A stretch of DNA of 64,000 nucleotides from Paraburkholderia hospita (GCF_002902965.1 NZ_CP026108.1:558001-622000), one strand, 5' to 3'; positions 37,767 through 47,832 are shown, counted from the stretch's first letter. Notes: generated from the sequence alone by a model not told the origin. Program-made: numbers and translations.

Positions 37767-39164
37767 ATGAGTCAAGCCCGCGGGCGATATGCGGGATCCC
37801 GGGACAGCGGCCAACGCCATCCTCGCCACGAGAAAAAATCTCCGCCCCAACGGCTGGGACCACCGTACGTGAAGGCGCCTCCCCGAGACCCCGCCCAGAC
37901 TGCCTCCATCTTCAAAACACGATCGTTTCAGTTTCTCGTCGACGCGGTCGGCGCAGAGAATATCGCCATAGCGCTTGAATCGACCATGACGCGCGTGGCC
38001 GAACTGATGAAGGGCGAGCGGTTCACACCCGAGACCGCCTTTCACATGGAAACTACGCTTGGGTTACCGCATGGCTTTTTTGACCAGCCCAATCCTGGCC
38101 TCGCGCCCGAGACTATCGCTCGTCTGAAGTCACCGCTCGACTTCATCCAGATCGGCGAAGGATTGGACGCAGAGCCCGCAGCACTTGAGCCGGCTTCTGC
38201 CCTGAACGTCGATCAGCAACCGTTACTTAAAGATAGTGTGTCCGAGGAAGCGCAAATGCCGAAGAAAGTAGCTGGCGGCTCGCCGGGAGCCGTCAGGAAC
38301 AGTCGAAGCGAAACGGCCGGACAGCCTGAACCTCATGCGCCGATCAAAGCTTCGCCCTCGAAAGACAAGACGTCTCCCAAAACGCCACAACAGCAACCGC
38401 TGGCATTGAGCGACAGCGCCGAGGTGGAGAACGTCCGACGCGCTAACCTTCACCTTCTCACGAGTCGAAACGGATCGAAAGTAAGACTTGGCGTGGTCAT
38501 GGAGATGAGTGGATTCAACATAGCCGATCGGCTACATGCCAAGAAACGCATGGACAGTGTCGAAGCAAACCGGTTCACGGAGCGACTCGGATTGCCAGTT
38601 GGCTGGTTGGACATCCCTCGCACCGAAGCCGAGATTCCAGAGTCGGTGTCGCGCATGCTTGCGCCTGCTCCGCGCGGTCGAGCATCCGCTCAACGAGACG
38701 AGCCGCTCGCGCCAGCAACGAACGATGGCGTGCAAGAGACACTCGCCGACGTGAAGGTGCGTACGAGGCGCGAGCGTGCGACCGCCTTGGGTGATTCAGA
38801 AAGCCCCTCACCTGTTTCGGCGGATGTCGCGGAAGACAAAGAGACGATCATCGTCAGCCCGCAAACTCGTGTAAATGACTCCTCCGACGGCCTTGCCCGC
38901 CGCTCCCCCGAAGAAAGTGATGGCGAGGCCCCGGCAGCCACGTTGGCACCCTCTGAGTCGATGCCTGAGGCGTTGCCCACCTCCGCAGCTCCGCAGCAAA
39001 ATCCGGCCCCACTCCCCTTCGCTTCCGTGACCAGCCTGGAGAATCTTCACGGTATTGCACCGATAGCGGAAGCATTGATCAAGACGCTGGCAGGAAAGGC
39101 GCGCACGGGTCGACTGGACGAAATGAAAGCCCTGGAGCTTCTGCAACAAGCCGTATTGTTGTAA
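37767..39164 (+). CDS. Protein with two HTH-like modules and disordered linkers
   Basis: About 465 residues. Module 1 (about residues 50-118) contains SFQFLVDAVGAENIAIALES and HMETTLGLPHGFFDQPN. Module 2 (about 220-290) contains NLHLLTSRNGSKVRLGVVME and FTERLGLPVGWLDIPR. Both share the same ending (R/H...LGLP.G(W/F).D.P followed by a helix), which resembles the tail of phage-repressor-type helix-turn-helix domains. Long Pro/Ser/Glu-rich linkers separate them from a C-terminal helical region (about 420-465). It may be a bivalent DNA-binding regulator. GGAG 9 bp before ATG 37767 favours this start; ATG 37752 is possible. The family has no name I can give. Confidence 0.7.
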   Translation: MSQARGRYAGSRDSGQRHPRHEKKSPPQRLGPPYVKAPPRDPAQTASIFKTRSFQFLVDAVGAENIAIALESTMTRVAELMKGERFTPETAFHMETTLGLPHGFFDQPNPGLAPETIARLKSPLDFIQIGEGLDAEPAALEPASALNVDQQPLLKDSVSEEAQMPKKVAGGSPGAVRNSRSETAGQPEPHAPIKASPSKDKTSPKTPQQQPLALSDSAEVENVRRANLHLLTSRNGSKVRLGVVMEMSGFNIADRLHAKKRMDSVEANRFTERLGLPVGWLDIPRTEAEIPESVSRMLAPAPRGRASAQRDEPLAPATNDGVQETLADVKVRTRRERATALGDSESPSPVSADVAEDKETIIVSPQTRVNDSSDGLARRSPEESDGEAPAATLAPSESMPEALPTSAAPQQNPAPLPFASVTSLENLHGIAPIAEALIKTLAGKARTGRLDEMKALELLQQAVLL

Positions 39165-39349
39165 CTCGTTGGCGGCGTCAATCAACTAACGATACCGGCG
39201 CTGACAGTCGGGAGTTTAAGCGCGCGTTGTAGGTCGCGATGAAGGCGGGCGCACACGTGACGAGTGCGACGTCGTCACACATGTAATCAATAGACCGTGG
39301 TTATTTATGTCGTTGAAAAAGATGTATATCTAGCGCCAGGTCGCTTGGT

Positions 39350-40543
39350 CTATCCCTGAAACGCGTTGCGGCTTTGAACCAGCACGCCGCTTTGGACCTT
39401 GTTCCTTCCAGCTCTCTTTGCTCGATAGAGCAGTTTATCGACAGCGGCGAAAATGGCCTCATCGGACACCGGGCCGTCTCTGGCGTCGATCGCCAATACC
39501 CCAAAGCTGGCCGTCGCCGATACCGATTGATCAGCCCATTCGGCCGGGGTCTGCGCGAAGGTGTGTCTCAAACGATCCGCGAGCGTTTCAGCTCCGGCGC
39601 GATCCGTCCGCGGCAGCAGGACGAGGAATTCTTCTCCCCCATAGCGAACCACACTATCGACCTCTTGTCGCGTCGTGGTCTGAAGCACGGTCGAGAAAGT
39701 GCGTAACACCGCGTCTCCAGCAAGGTGCCCATAGGTGTCGTTGATCGACTTGAAGTGGTCAATATCGCAGAGGATCACCGCAAAGGGCAACCCTTGATGC
39801 CGGGAACGGGCCAGTTCCGTCTTGAGCAGAACTTCGTTCAGGTATCGGCGGTTATAGCAGCCTGTCAGATGGTCACGAACGGAAAGATGGATCAGTAGTG
39901 ACTGGACACGGTGCTCCTCCCGCCAGATCCGGTGATAGCGGCGTGCCGCGACAAGTCCGAAGCTGTTCGCCAGCAACAGCAGCATCGACATGGTCAGCAG
40001 GTCGGCGGGCCTCAATGTGCCGATGCTCACAACGATTGCGATAAAGCTCGCGGTCGTTGCGACGGCGACACCAAGCGAAATGACCAGGCGGTTAGGAATG
40101 AAAATGTACACGACGATCAACATGATGCATATTGACATTGCATGCCAGGGCACCTCCGCCGGGCGATGCCAGACAATGAGCATGAATGTGCTCATTCCGA
40201 CGATTTCGGCCGCGGTCGCGGTAAGCCGGAGCAACAGGATTGACGTCGGGTGCCTGCGAACCAGGTAAAGTCCACACGCTGCCGTGATGGCTACCAGCAG
40301 CCGGGCAAAGAGGAGCATGGCTGTCTCGCGTGTGTAGCCGAGCACAGCAGCATCTGTCAGTGCAAATGCGACATAGAAGAAACCGCAGAATATCAGGGTT
40401 GTACGTAAAGACGATCTGGTCCTCGCCAGATGATGCTGCTGAAATTCCTGCTCAGTCGTCACGCTCCGGAATTCCAGCTTCAGAGGGTGAATGCTGAAGT
40501 CCCGCTGCGATTGCACTGTACTTTTCCCATTCGTTGCTAACAT
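39350..40543 (-). CDS. Membrane diguanylate cyclase (GGDEF)
   Basis: About 397 residues. Six hydrophobic helices (about residues 45-190: TLIFCGFFYVAFALTDAAVL and others) form a membrane sensor without a large periplasmic part. A GGDEF domain follows with ILCDIDHFKSINDTYGHLAG and the active-site RYGGEEFLVLLPR. It makes cyclic di-GMP from two GTP. The residues at the product-inhibition site read QEVD rather than RxxD, so feedback inhibition is probably absent. ATG 40543 is chosen because the upstream extension is not coding-like. It is followed by nothing on the same strand within 180 bp. Confidence 0.9.
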   Translation of the reverse strand: MLATNGKSTVQSQRDFSIHPLKLEFRSVTTEQEFQQHHLARTRSSLRTTLIFCGFFYVAFALTDAAVLGYTRETAMLLFARLLVAITAACGLYLVRRHPTSILLLRLTATAAEIVGMSTFMLIVWHRPAEVPWHAMSICIMLIVVYIFIPNRLVISLGVAVATTASFIAIVVSIGTLRPADLLTMSMLLLLANSFGLVAARRYHRIWREEHRVQSLLIHLSVRDHLTGCYNRRYLNEVLLKTELARSRHQGLPFAVILCDIDHFKSINDTYGHLAGDAVLRTFSTVLQTTTRQEVDSVVRYGGEEFLVLLPRTDRAGAETLADRLRHTFAQTPAEWADQSVSATASFGVLAIDARDGPVSDEAIFAAVDKLLYRAKRAGRNKVQSGVLVQSRNAFQG

Positions 40544-40693
40544 TGGTTGGCGGCCCCGGCATGCTACATTACATATCGACGTTGACGTCCCCTTCCTTGA
40601 GTTTTGCAACGTGTGAAGGGACGCAACAATTGAAAACAACGCCGGTGCTCCGAACCGCACCGAGCCAGTTGGAGTCGTGCCAGGCGGCACGCA

Positions 40694-43072
40694 TTACCCT
40701 GACAGGTGACCCGCCTGGTGCGGGTCAGACATTGCAGGCAGGGACAGCTCCAGATAAGGGGCTCTTGTGCCCGCATCGCCAGGCGTTGGGCATCGCCGAT
40801 GCGTTCCCACCCAGCGCGCGAAGTCTCGAGGCGCGAGCGGCCGGGAGAAGAGAAACCCTTGATACAGATGGCAGCCGTGAGCGCCCAGAAAGTCGCGCTG
40901 GGCATGCGTTTCGACGCCTTCGGCGGTAACGGTAAGCTTCAGGATTTCACCGATATGGATCAGCGTTTGCGCCAGTGATTCCGCCATCTTGTCGCGGCCG
41001 ATGCCCTGCACGAAGCTTTTGTCGATTTTCAGCTCCTTGACGGCGAACCGGTGGAGGTAGCTCAGGCTTGAGTAGCCCGTGCCGAAATCGTCGATCGACA
41101 GTGCGATGCCAATCGCCTGAATGGCATCGAGCGTCTTGCGAATGTCGTCGACCGATTCATCGAACAGGACCCGCTCGGTCATTTCGAGCGTCAGATCTGC
41201 AGCAAGCAGACCGTGAGACTGCAGCGTATCGGTGACGAAGCCCGGGTAATCGGGACGCTTGAAGTCTGCGGCGCAGACGTTCACCGACATGTTGGGTATT
41301 TCAAGACCTTCGGCTCGCCACTCGGCAAGTTGCCGGCAGGCTTCGCCCATCACCCAGGCGTCCATCTCCGCGATCAGACCGCTTTCTTCCGCGATGGCAA
41401 TGAAGCGATCCGGCGCAATGCTGCCTTGTCCATCGTTGTCCCACCGCACCAGCGCCTCGACACCACGTAGCACACCTGTGGCATCGACCTTGGGCTGGTA
41501 GACGACATTCAGGGCGTTGCCTCGCAATGCCCGCTGCAACGCGATCTCCAGCTCCAGCTGCTCCTTCGCCTCGCGCTCGTACTCGGGGGCATAGAACCGC
41601 AGCTGGTTGCGTCCCGAGCTCTTGGCCCTGTACATCGCCAGATCGGCGTTGCGCAGCAGGATGTCGGGTTCCTCGCCGTCGTGCGGTGAGAGCGCGATAC
41701 CGATGCTGGCGCTGATCGTGATGCGGGTGTCCTGCTTCGTATTGATCAGGATGGGTTGGTACACGGTTCGCAGAATTCGCTCCGCGACATGTTTGGCTTT
41801 TAGCACGTCGCACTCCTGGAGAACCCCGAGAAACTCGTCTCCTCCCAGGCGACCGATTACGTCACCGGTGTGGATCTGGTTCTTGATGCGTCGTGCGATT
41901 TCGCTCAGGACCTCATCGCCGACGGCATGACCCTGGGTGTCGTTCACGCGTTTGAAACGGTCAAGATCGATGAAGAGGACCGCGAGCGTCGAGCCGTTCC
42001 GTTTGCCGTTCGTCAACATCCGCAGAGCTTCTCTTTGAAGCTGTGTCCGGTTTGGCAGACCCGTTAGCGGATCGAACCAAGCAAGTCGCTGCAAGCGGCG
42101 CTCCATGTTCAGTCTCTTGCGCAGTTGCCTGCTGAACATCAGCGACAACAGGATGAGAAGCACGTTGAGAATGACGCTGACGATACCAACTGCGATCGCC
42201 CGTTTGCGCCATCCTGCGAAGATGTCGTCCGTCGCAAAGCCAACGACGACGACGAGCGGATAGCTTCCGACGCGGCGGAACGTATACAGGCGCTCGATGT
42301 GGTCGAGCACGGCTATGTCTGTATAGCTGCCGTTATCGGCTTGCACAAGCGGCCCGAAAGAATGACCGCCCGCGAGAGACTTGCCGATGTCACCCTCGTG
42401 AAACGGTTGGCGCATGAGAACCGTTCCGTCCGTGCGCAGTAGCGTAATCGTGTCGTGCCGGCCCAGTATGGAGTGTTCGAAAAGTTGCCGGAAATAGCTC
42501 AGTCGCAGCGTACCGCCGACAATACCCGCGAAATCGCCGTTCTTGTCCTCGAGTCGCCGACTTAGCGCGATATGCGGCTGTGGCAGTCCGGAGGCGGCGG
42601 TGTACGGCAGGTAGGGCGCGCTGATGTACAGGCCGGCATTCTTCTGGTGCCACTGAATCTGGAAGTAATCTCGGCCACTTACATTGAGCTTTCGCGGCAT
42701 AACCGAACGCGAGTCAAGCACGAGCTTGCCCGTTGCATCCGTCGCAAACAGGGAACCCAGTTCCTTCGCATTGGTGGCCGAACCGAACGCGACGAGCTGC
42801 CGGACTTCGGGCGGTAGCCGTACGATGCTGGGCGTCCCGACACTTGTCGCGACCTCTTGCATGGCGAGCCGGTAAATGTCGAGATTGCGCTCGATATCGT
42901 TTTGCAGCGAGATCACCAGATTCTGGGCGGCAACGCGCGCCTGCGCCATCGCGTCGAGCCTCATCTCGTAAAGCGAGGCAACCGTGACCCCCGTGGTCGC
43001 GAGCGTGATTCCAATTCCGGCGCAGATGAACAGCGCCGGCCGGCTAAAAAGGGAGCTTGAAAATCGAATCAT
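40694..43072 (-). CDS. Cache-GGDEF-EAL membrane protein
   Basis: About 792 residues. Two transmembrane helices (about 12-35 and 285-310) flank a periplasmic double-Cache sensor (RLPPEVRQLVAFGSATNAKE, NVSGRDYFQIQWHQKN). The GGDEF domain has LFIDLDRFKRVNDTQGHAVG and IGRLGGDEFLGVL. The EAL domain has VYQPKVDATGVLRGVEALVR and SIDDFGTGYSSLSYLHRFAV. Both catalytic motifs are intact, so it could both make and degrade cyclic di-GMP; in practice one activity often dominates. It ends 151 bp before the start of the other cyclase on the same strand, so both probably respond to related signals. ATG 43072 is preferred over a GTG at 43126. Confidence 0.92.
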   Translation of the reverse strand: MIRFSSSLFSRPALFICAGIGITLATTGVTVASLYEMRLDAMAQARVAAQNLVISLQNDIERNLDIYRLAMQEVATSVGTPSIVRLPPEVRQLVAFGSATNAKELGSLFATDATGKLVLDSRSVMPRKLNVSGRDYFQIQWHQKNAGLYISAPYLPYTAASGLPQPHIALSRRLEDKNGDFAGIVGGTLRLSYFRQLFEHSILGRHDTITLLRTDGTVLMRQPFHEGDIGKSLAGGHSFGPLVQADNGSYTDIAVLDHIERLYTFRRVGSYPLVVVVGFATDDIFAGWRKRAIAVGIVSVILNVLLILLSLMFSRQLRKRLNMERRLQRLAWFDPLTGLPNRTQLQREALRMLTNGKRNGSTLAVLFIDLDRFKRVNDTQGHAVGDEVLSEIARRIKNQIHTGDVIGRLGGDEFLGVLQECDVLKAKHVAERILRTVYQPILINTKQDTRITISASIGIALSPHDGEEPDILLRNADLAMYRAKSSGRNQLRFYAPEYEREAKEQLELEIALQRALRGNALNVVYQPKVDATGVLRGVEALVRWDNDGQGSIAPDRFIAIAEESGLIAEMDAWVMGEACRQLAEWRAEGLEIPNMSVNVCAADFKRPDYPGFVTDTLQSHGLLAADLTLEMTERVLFDESVDDIRKTLDAIQAIGIALSIDDFGTGYSSLSYLHRFAVKELKIDKSFVQGIGRDKMAESLAQTLIHIGEILKLTVTAEGVETHAQRDFLGAHGCHLYQGFLFSRPLAPRDFARWVGTHRRCPTPGDAGTRAPYLELSLPAMSDPHQAGHLSG

Positions 43073-43704
43073 GGTCTTCCGGCTTGCTCGGGAACGCGAG
43101 GGGTAAGCGACCGTGCCCACCGGCACCTTATTGCCTCGATTTCCGCGGACCCGCCGAATTGTATCGGACCAGGTAAGCAGGAAGATATGAACGCAGGACA
43201 GGCGAATGGCATGCCTTTACCCAATTCATTTGGGCGAAGCCTCCGTCGGTATATCGACGCAGACGCGTAAAACTTTAACCTCAGCGCACGGCGGGGTCCT
43301 CATCGGTCAGGAGCCGACGATCCGACCATTGTCAGTACGATTGCTGCCTACGACGCCTTGCTGGTGGCGATCACTGAACCGCACGCGAGTCCGGCCTGTT
43401 TCGCTAAACTCCGATGGCTATGGCGAACACAACGACGGCAGCGACTTCGACGGCACAAGTGTCGGACGCGCGCGGCTTCATGCGTCCCGTTCACCGCCCT
43501 GCTTCAACCTGGGGCCGGCATTCCCTGCTGTCGGATCGAGACCGGGTTTTATGTCAAGCGCAGGAACCGCAAGCCCTCCTTCCCTCCCGCATGGACCATC
43601 GATCATTCAAGAAAACGAAACCGTCGTTCAGACGAGGCGGCCGTTCGATCCAACACGAAAATACTGGTAATGAGACTCTTGCTTCCCGTGCGAGTGCGAT
43701 TTCT
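43073..43704. other. Intergenic, no supported gene
   Basis: Between the GGDEF-EAL gene and the MntP-like gene. The plus-strand frames here lack ribosome sites and family resemblance. Confidence 0.4.
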
Positions 43705-44181
43705 TCAGCGCGGAATCAAAAAGATCTCCGCTACTTGTCCAGGCGTGGGTGCCTGTGACCAGTCTGCCTCGAGCGCGCGTGGCCAGATTCCCGAGAGTAG
43801 CCGAAATAGGATCGCGCCGGCTGACAGGCCTAGTAACGCAAGCGTCGCGCTGCTCACCCCGTCGGCTATTGCATGGTCCAGTGCACCGCCAGCCGCAAGG
43901 TTGTCGAGACTGAGCACCGTCGGCAGCATTTGGATCCACCGCCGCTCACGGCGCGCAGCGAGTCCGAGCAGCGCGGCACAACACAGCCAGACCACCACGT
44001 GGGGAGGTGCGGGCAGCACAGGGCCAAGCGCAACGCACATGACCGATGCCCAGGCATCCCACACACCAAACGCAAGCGCGAGCTTGAGCCTCGTGCTCCA
44101 GGCAAGCGGTGCCACGCCGACTACGAGGCAACAAAGACCGCTGTCGAGTCCAAGGACGAAGGTCGAATCAAGGATGTTCAT
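43705..44181 (-). CDS. MntP-like small membrane protein
   Basis: 158 residues with about five hydrophobic helices. Two related segments, STFVLGLDSGLCCLVVG near the N-terminus and LPTVLSLDNLAAGGALDHA in the middle, carry an acidic residue in a helix, as do the paired (S/L)xD(A/N) motifs of MntP and related LysE-superfamily exporters. It could export a metal ion. It is the last gene of the minus-strand operon, 42 bp after the PQQ-propeller gene. Confidence 0.55.
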   Translation of the reverse strand: MNILDSTFVLGLDSGLCCLVVGVAPLAWSTRLKLALAFGVWDAWASVMCVALGPVLPAPPHVVVWLCCAALLGLAARRERRWIQMLPTVLSLDNLAAGGALDHAIADGVSSATLALLGLSAGAILFRLLSGIWPRALEADWSQAPTPGQVAEIFLIPR

Positions 44182-44222
44182 GTGTCGCTCCCAGGAACCG
44201 TATGAAACGCGATCACGCTCAC

Positions 44223-45992
44223 TCAGGCGAGGGTCAGAACGAGCAGTTCACCGCCATATGTGGGCACCAGCACCCGCCCGTCGACCGCGACGGGTCGGTT
44301 GAATTTTGGATGTAGGAGATTCCAGTTCCAGTCCTGCGAGTCCCACAACGGCACGATCTGACCGCTGCCATCGGCATAGCGTCCGAAGTCCGCGGCGTCG
44401 TAGGCAAGCAGGCGCGAATTCGTAATGGTCATGTTGGCGTCTCCGTAAGGGATCATCGCCCAGACAACTGCCTCGTCGCCGCCATTCGTCGACAACGCGA
44501 TGCCCCATCCCGGCATGCCGCCATAAGGCTTCGTGCATTCCGGCGACGCGTAGGCTTCGCTGCATGCAAGGTAGGACGACGACTTGTCGGACTTCAGTCG
44601 CCATGCGCGCAAGTTGCCGTTCTCGCCCCCGCAATAGTGCATCCATCCGTGCGTGGCTGACTTCCAGACGATCGGCGTGCCGTGCAGATGGTGTGTGCGC
44701 TTCGCAGCGTACACGTTGAGCGCGGCGGGATTGGTGGGCGCGGGATTAACCGACGCATCGTAGTAGGTATAGAGGATGGGCGCCGCGGCCAGTTTCGCAA
44801 AGTTCGCTGCCACATGAGCCGCTGCGAGATCATCCTGGGTTGTACTGCCCGGGTGATCGAGGCGGATCGTATAGAGAATGCCATCCTTGCCAGAAACGAG
44901 TGCAATGCCGAGTTCCTCGACGAGCACAATGCCGGAGGCGCCCAGATCCTGATCAGCCCACGTCTCGTCCATGCTCTCCATCCCGAGGCTTGCCAGAAAT
45001 GGCCCCACGCGAAAATTCGACGGCATGCGCTTCGGCAGGAGCGCGGCGACGGCTTCACCGCCCGGGTTCTTGCCGAGACGCCCATCATCCGTCCATGGTG
45101 TCCACCAGCCCGTGACCTCGAGCTTGCCTTTGGCGCTGTTTGCAGGCGGCGGCATATAGCGAAGGCGCACAACGCTCTCGCCGAAATCGACGATGCCATC
45201 GAACTCCCCATTGCCGGTGACAACCCAGATCGATCCGTCGCTTTGAACAGCCGGTCCAGACCCGCTCATCCAGATCCCTCCCCCGCTCCCGCGCGCCGTC
45301 GAGCACCAGGCGGCAGTCTGTTTCCAGCTACGCGTGTCGACCGCGATCAGCCAGCCGCGCGCTTCGTTGTCAGTCTCGGCAATCGTGCCGAAGGGCACCA
45401 GCACCGTCCCGTCAACAAGGGCGAGCGCGGCGCGTTGTTTGCGTTCCAGCGACCTGAACTCGATCGGACGCAAGTTGTGACCGGGGTCGAAAGTCACGCC
45501 CTCGAAGTCGATTGGGGGATGTGTCTCTCTGCCGGTCGCGATGTCAAGCGATGCGAGGAAGTGGTGTCCGTCGGCCCAGTTTCCAGTCGGGCTGGCCCAA
45601 TAGCACACGTAAAGACGATTCGTGGAGAGATCGATGACGGGCGTCGACAGGATGCCCCAGTGCACGTTGATCAGGTGCTGGTCTATCGCTTGAGCACCGT
45701 TGATCGGCGCGCCGAGACGGGTCTGCCAGAGCAGCGCACCCGTATCGGCATCCCACGCGTAGACGCAGTTTCCCATCGTCGCCTGGAAGATTGTGTCATG
45801 CGTGCCGCCTGCGATTTCCGCACCAGCGAGATAAAGCGGCTGTGCTTCCAGCCGCGGATCGTCGGGCGTGCGCAGCACGAGCGCCTGCTTGATGCCCCGC
45901 GAGCGCACCGCGGCAGGCGTGAGCACGGTCTCGTGAAGCTGCGCACCAGTGCGGGCGGTGTCGAACGAGCGGGTCGTAACGGAGGCATTCAT
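44223..45992 (-). CDS. PQQ-type beta-propeller protein
   Basis: 589 residues with repeated propeller strands: NCVYAWDADTGALLWQTRLG, RNPLY-like and ILSTPVIDLSTNRLYVCYWA, WLIAVDTRSWKQTAAW. Each blade has the AxDxxTGxxxW pattern of quinoprotein propellers. No signal peptide, membrane helix or catalytic PQQ aspartate is evident, so it may be a structural or binding propeller rather than a dehydrogenase. ATG 45992 overlaps the amylase stop by 4 bp (ATGA), showing translational coupling. Confidence 0.8.
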   Translation of the reverse strand: MNASVTTRSFDTARTGAQLHETVLTPAAVRSRGIKQALVLRTPDDPRLEAQPLYLAGAEIAGGTHDTIFQATMGNCVYAWDADTGALLWQTRLGAPINGAQAIDQHLINVHWGILSTPVIDLSTNRLYVCYWASPTGNWADGHHFLASLDIATGRETHPPIDFEGVTFDPGHNLRPIEFRSLERKQRAALALVDGTVLVPFGTIAETDNEARGWLIAVDTRSWKQTAAWCSTARGSGGGIWMSGSGPAVQSDGSIWVVTGNGEFDGIVDFGESVVRLRYMPPPANSAKGKLEVTGWWTPWTDDGRLGKNPGGEAVAALLPKRMPSNFRVGPFLASLGMESMDETWADQDLGASGIVLVEELGIALVSGKDGILYTIRLDHPGSTTQDDLAAAHVAANFAKLAAAPILYTYYDASVNPAPTNPAALNVYAAKRTHHLHGTPIVWKSATHGWMHYCGGENGNLRAWRLKSDKSSSYLACSEAYASPECTKPYGGMPGWGIALSTNGGDEAVVWAMIPYGDANMTITNSRLLAYDAADFGRYADGSGQIVPLWDSQDWNWNLLHPKFNRPVAVDGRVLVPTYGGELLVLTLA

Positions 45993-47764
45993 GGGCGACT
46001 CTCCTCAATGCGTTGCGCGCCGTCATATGTGACGTTGAGCTCATAGGCCAGCGGGCCGTCAATCCCGGAAGCGCTCGCGCTTAGCGTGTGCCATCCCGCC
46101 TGGCCCCCTCTCGCCACGACCGCTTTGGTAGCCTCGCCGTGGCGAACAGTCTTGCGTGCGATCACACTGCCGTCCTGTGCGACGAGCTCAAGCGCCACCG
46201 AGGCGCCTGGCACCCACGTTGCCCCGATCGGTTTCAGAAGCGCGCGTATCTGGCCACCCGAAGCCGCGTAGACCCGCGCAACGTTCGATGCGCCGTTCCT
46301 CAAGGCGGGGATGTCGAGATCGTCAGCAGCGAAGAACGTCTGCGAGGTCTGGCGCGGCCGCAGCTGAAAGGGGGCGCCGAATCCCGGCAGCGAAAACGCC
46401 AGATAGCTTTGTCCCGTATGGTGAGCGTTGGGCGGTATCGTGAAGCTCGCGCGTCCCTGCGCATCGGTATGGATGTCCGGGTATTTGCCGGTGTATTCGT
46501 GCAGATTCACGTTCGCGCCAAAGCCTGTTTGGCAGAAGACCGCGTGCCCGCTCGTCGGGTCGAAATTGAGGGCCGTGAGAAGGCCGGGATGGGCGGTGCG
46601 TTCGAGCACGATCACATTGCCGTCGAGGTGGCGGGTCACAGTCTTCCCGAACGCCAGGTTTTCGTGAATCCAGATCAGGTTGTCGATCCAGGGCTTGAGA
46701 CCATATGCGCCGCGCCACACCTCATTACCGAAATAGTCCTTGCCGTAGACGAACGGGTAGCCCTCCGTAGTGAGCAAGAATGCGTAGGCGAGCAGCTTGT
46801 TTGAGATGATCTGCTCGCCGGGAGACGTATCCGTGTCCGGGTTGTCGACGAAGGTGCAGGCAAGGAACGGATTGCGGCTCGCATAGCCTGCTCCGTCAAG
46901 GGCCGCGACGTTGCCCCTGTCGCACGCAGCCTGAAGCGCCCAATGCAGCGCGAAATCCGCGACCAGCGAGCGTGACTGCATCGGCGGCTGCGTGGCCCAT
47001 GCGTCAAGCGCCGCGGGGTTGCCATCAAAGTATTCCGAATAAGCGAACTTCGATGTCATCGCCTTCGAGCGCATGAAGCGCGACACGAACGGCGCCCAGG
47101 TGCCCTTGACGTCGTCAAAGCGCATGCCGTCCGCATCCGTGGTCCGAAAGAGCCAGTCCCCGAAGTCAATCGCATCATTCGTCGTATAGCCAGGCGGCTC
47201 GCAATGCTGGTATACCTTCTCCCTACCGAACGGAAAATCATCCTTCGGTGCCGGGACCGCGTCTTCGGGGCGAAACGGCGGAATGGGATTCCGATTGCCA
47301 GTCCCGCCACGAAAGCACCCCGGCTGCATCGGCCCGCGACCGTTCAATGTTTGGCGGTCGGCGCCCAGATAACGGAACACACCGGGGCCACCGTTCTCCC
47401 CCATCAGCTGGTGGAGGACGATGTCCAGATACACATCCAGTCCAACTGCATGACAGCACGCGACCATCCGGCGCAATGCATCTGCGCTTCCATAGCGGGT
47501 CGGGATGCTTCCCTGCTGGGGCTTCGCACCGAGATCGCGCAGGTCGAACACGCCATAACCGTCGCATCCTGTGCCTGCACCACCCTGCGCCTTGCTCGCG
47601 GGGGGCAGTTGCAGCGCCGTGAAGCCGGCGCGACGTAACTCCGTCGCCGAGCTGGCAAGGAAGTCCCAGAGCCACGGCGCACCTCGGTCGGTGCCCGGCG
47701 CAGGAACCGTCACCTTCTCGCCGCCCTTGATGAAGCGGCCCCACGCGATGAGTGCCACGCCCAT
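45989..47764 (-). CDS. Divergent GH13 alpha-amylase-like enzyme
   Basis: About 591 residues with a (beta/alpha)8 barrel and a C-terminal beta domain. Catalytic residues are visible: nucleophile in DGMRFDDVKG (about D217), acid/base in FAYSEYFDG (about E244) and the third acid in CTFVDNPDTD (about D310). The two histidines conserved in nearly all GH13 enzymes are replaced: region I reads DIVLHQ instead of DVVxNH, and region IV reads DNPD instead of NHD. This suggests changed substrate or weak hydrolysis. No signal peptide is present. AGGAGACGGGG precedes ATG 47764; the gene follows the metallopeptidase-like gene by 68 bp. Confidence 0.85.
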   Translation of the reverse strand: MGVALIAWGRFIKGGEKVTVPAPGTDRGAPWLWDFLASSATELRRAGFTALQLPPASKAQGGAGTGCDGYGVFDLRDLGAKPQQGSIPTRYGSADALRRMVACCHAVGLDVYLDIVLHQLMGENGGPGVFRYLGADRQTLNGRGPMQPGCFRGGTGNRNPIPPFRPEDAVPAPKDDFPFGREKVYQHCEPPGYTTNDAIDFGDWLFRTTDADGMRFDDVKGTWAPFVSRFMRSKAMTSKFAYSEYFDGNPAALDAWATQPPMQSRSLVADFALHWALQAACDRGNVAALDGAGYASRNPFLACTFVDNPDTDTSPGEQIISNKLLAYAFLLTTEGYPFVYGKDYFGNEVWRGAYGLKPWIDNLIWIHENLAFGKTVTRHLDGNVIVLERTAHPGLLTALNFDPTSGHAVFCQTGFGANVNLHEYTGKYPDIHTDAQGRASFTIPPNAHHTGQSYLAFSLPGFGAPFQLRPRQTSQTFFAADDLDIPALRNGASNVARVYAASGGQIRALLKPIGATWVPGASVALELVAQDGSVIARKTVRHGEATKAVVARGGQAGWHTLSASASGIDGPLAYELNVTYDGAQRIEESRP

Positions 47765-47832
47765 CCCCGTCTCCTGTCGGCCACACATGATCGCCAGCTG
47801 TAAATCGACGGAAGCTACCTATAAGGACATCG

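Noticed and set aside
44682..46046. A 454-codon frame on the plus strand
   Set aside because: Antisense shadow of the PQQ-propeller gene, with no ribosome site and Arg/Val-rich shadow composition.
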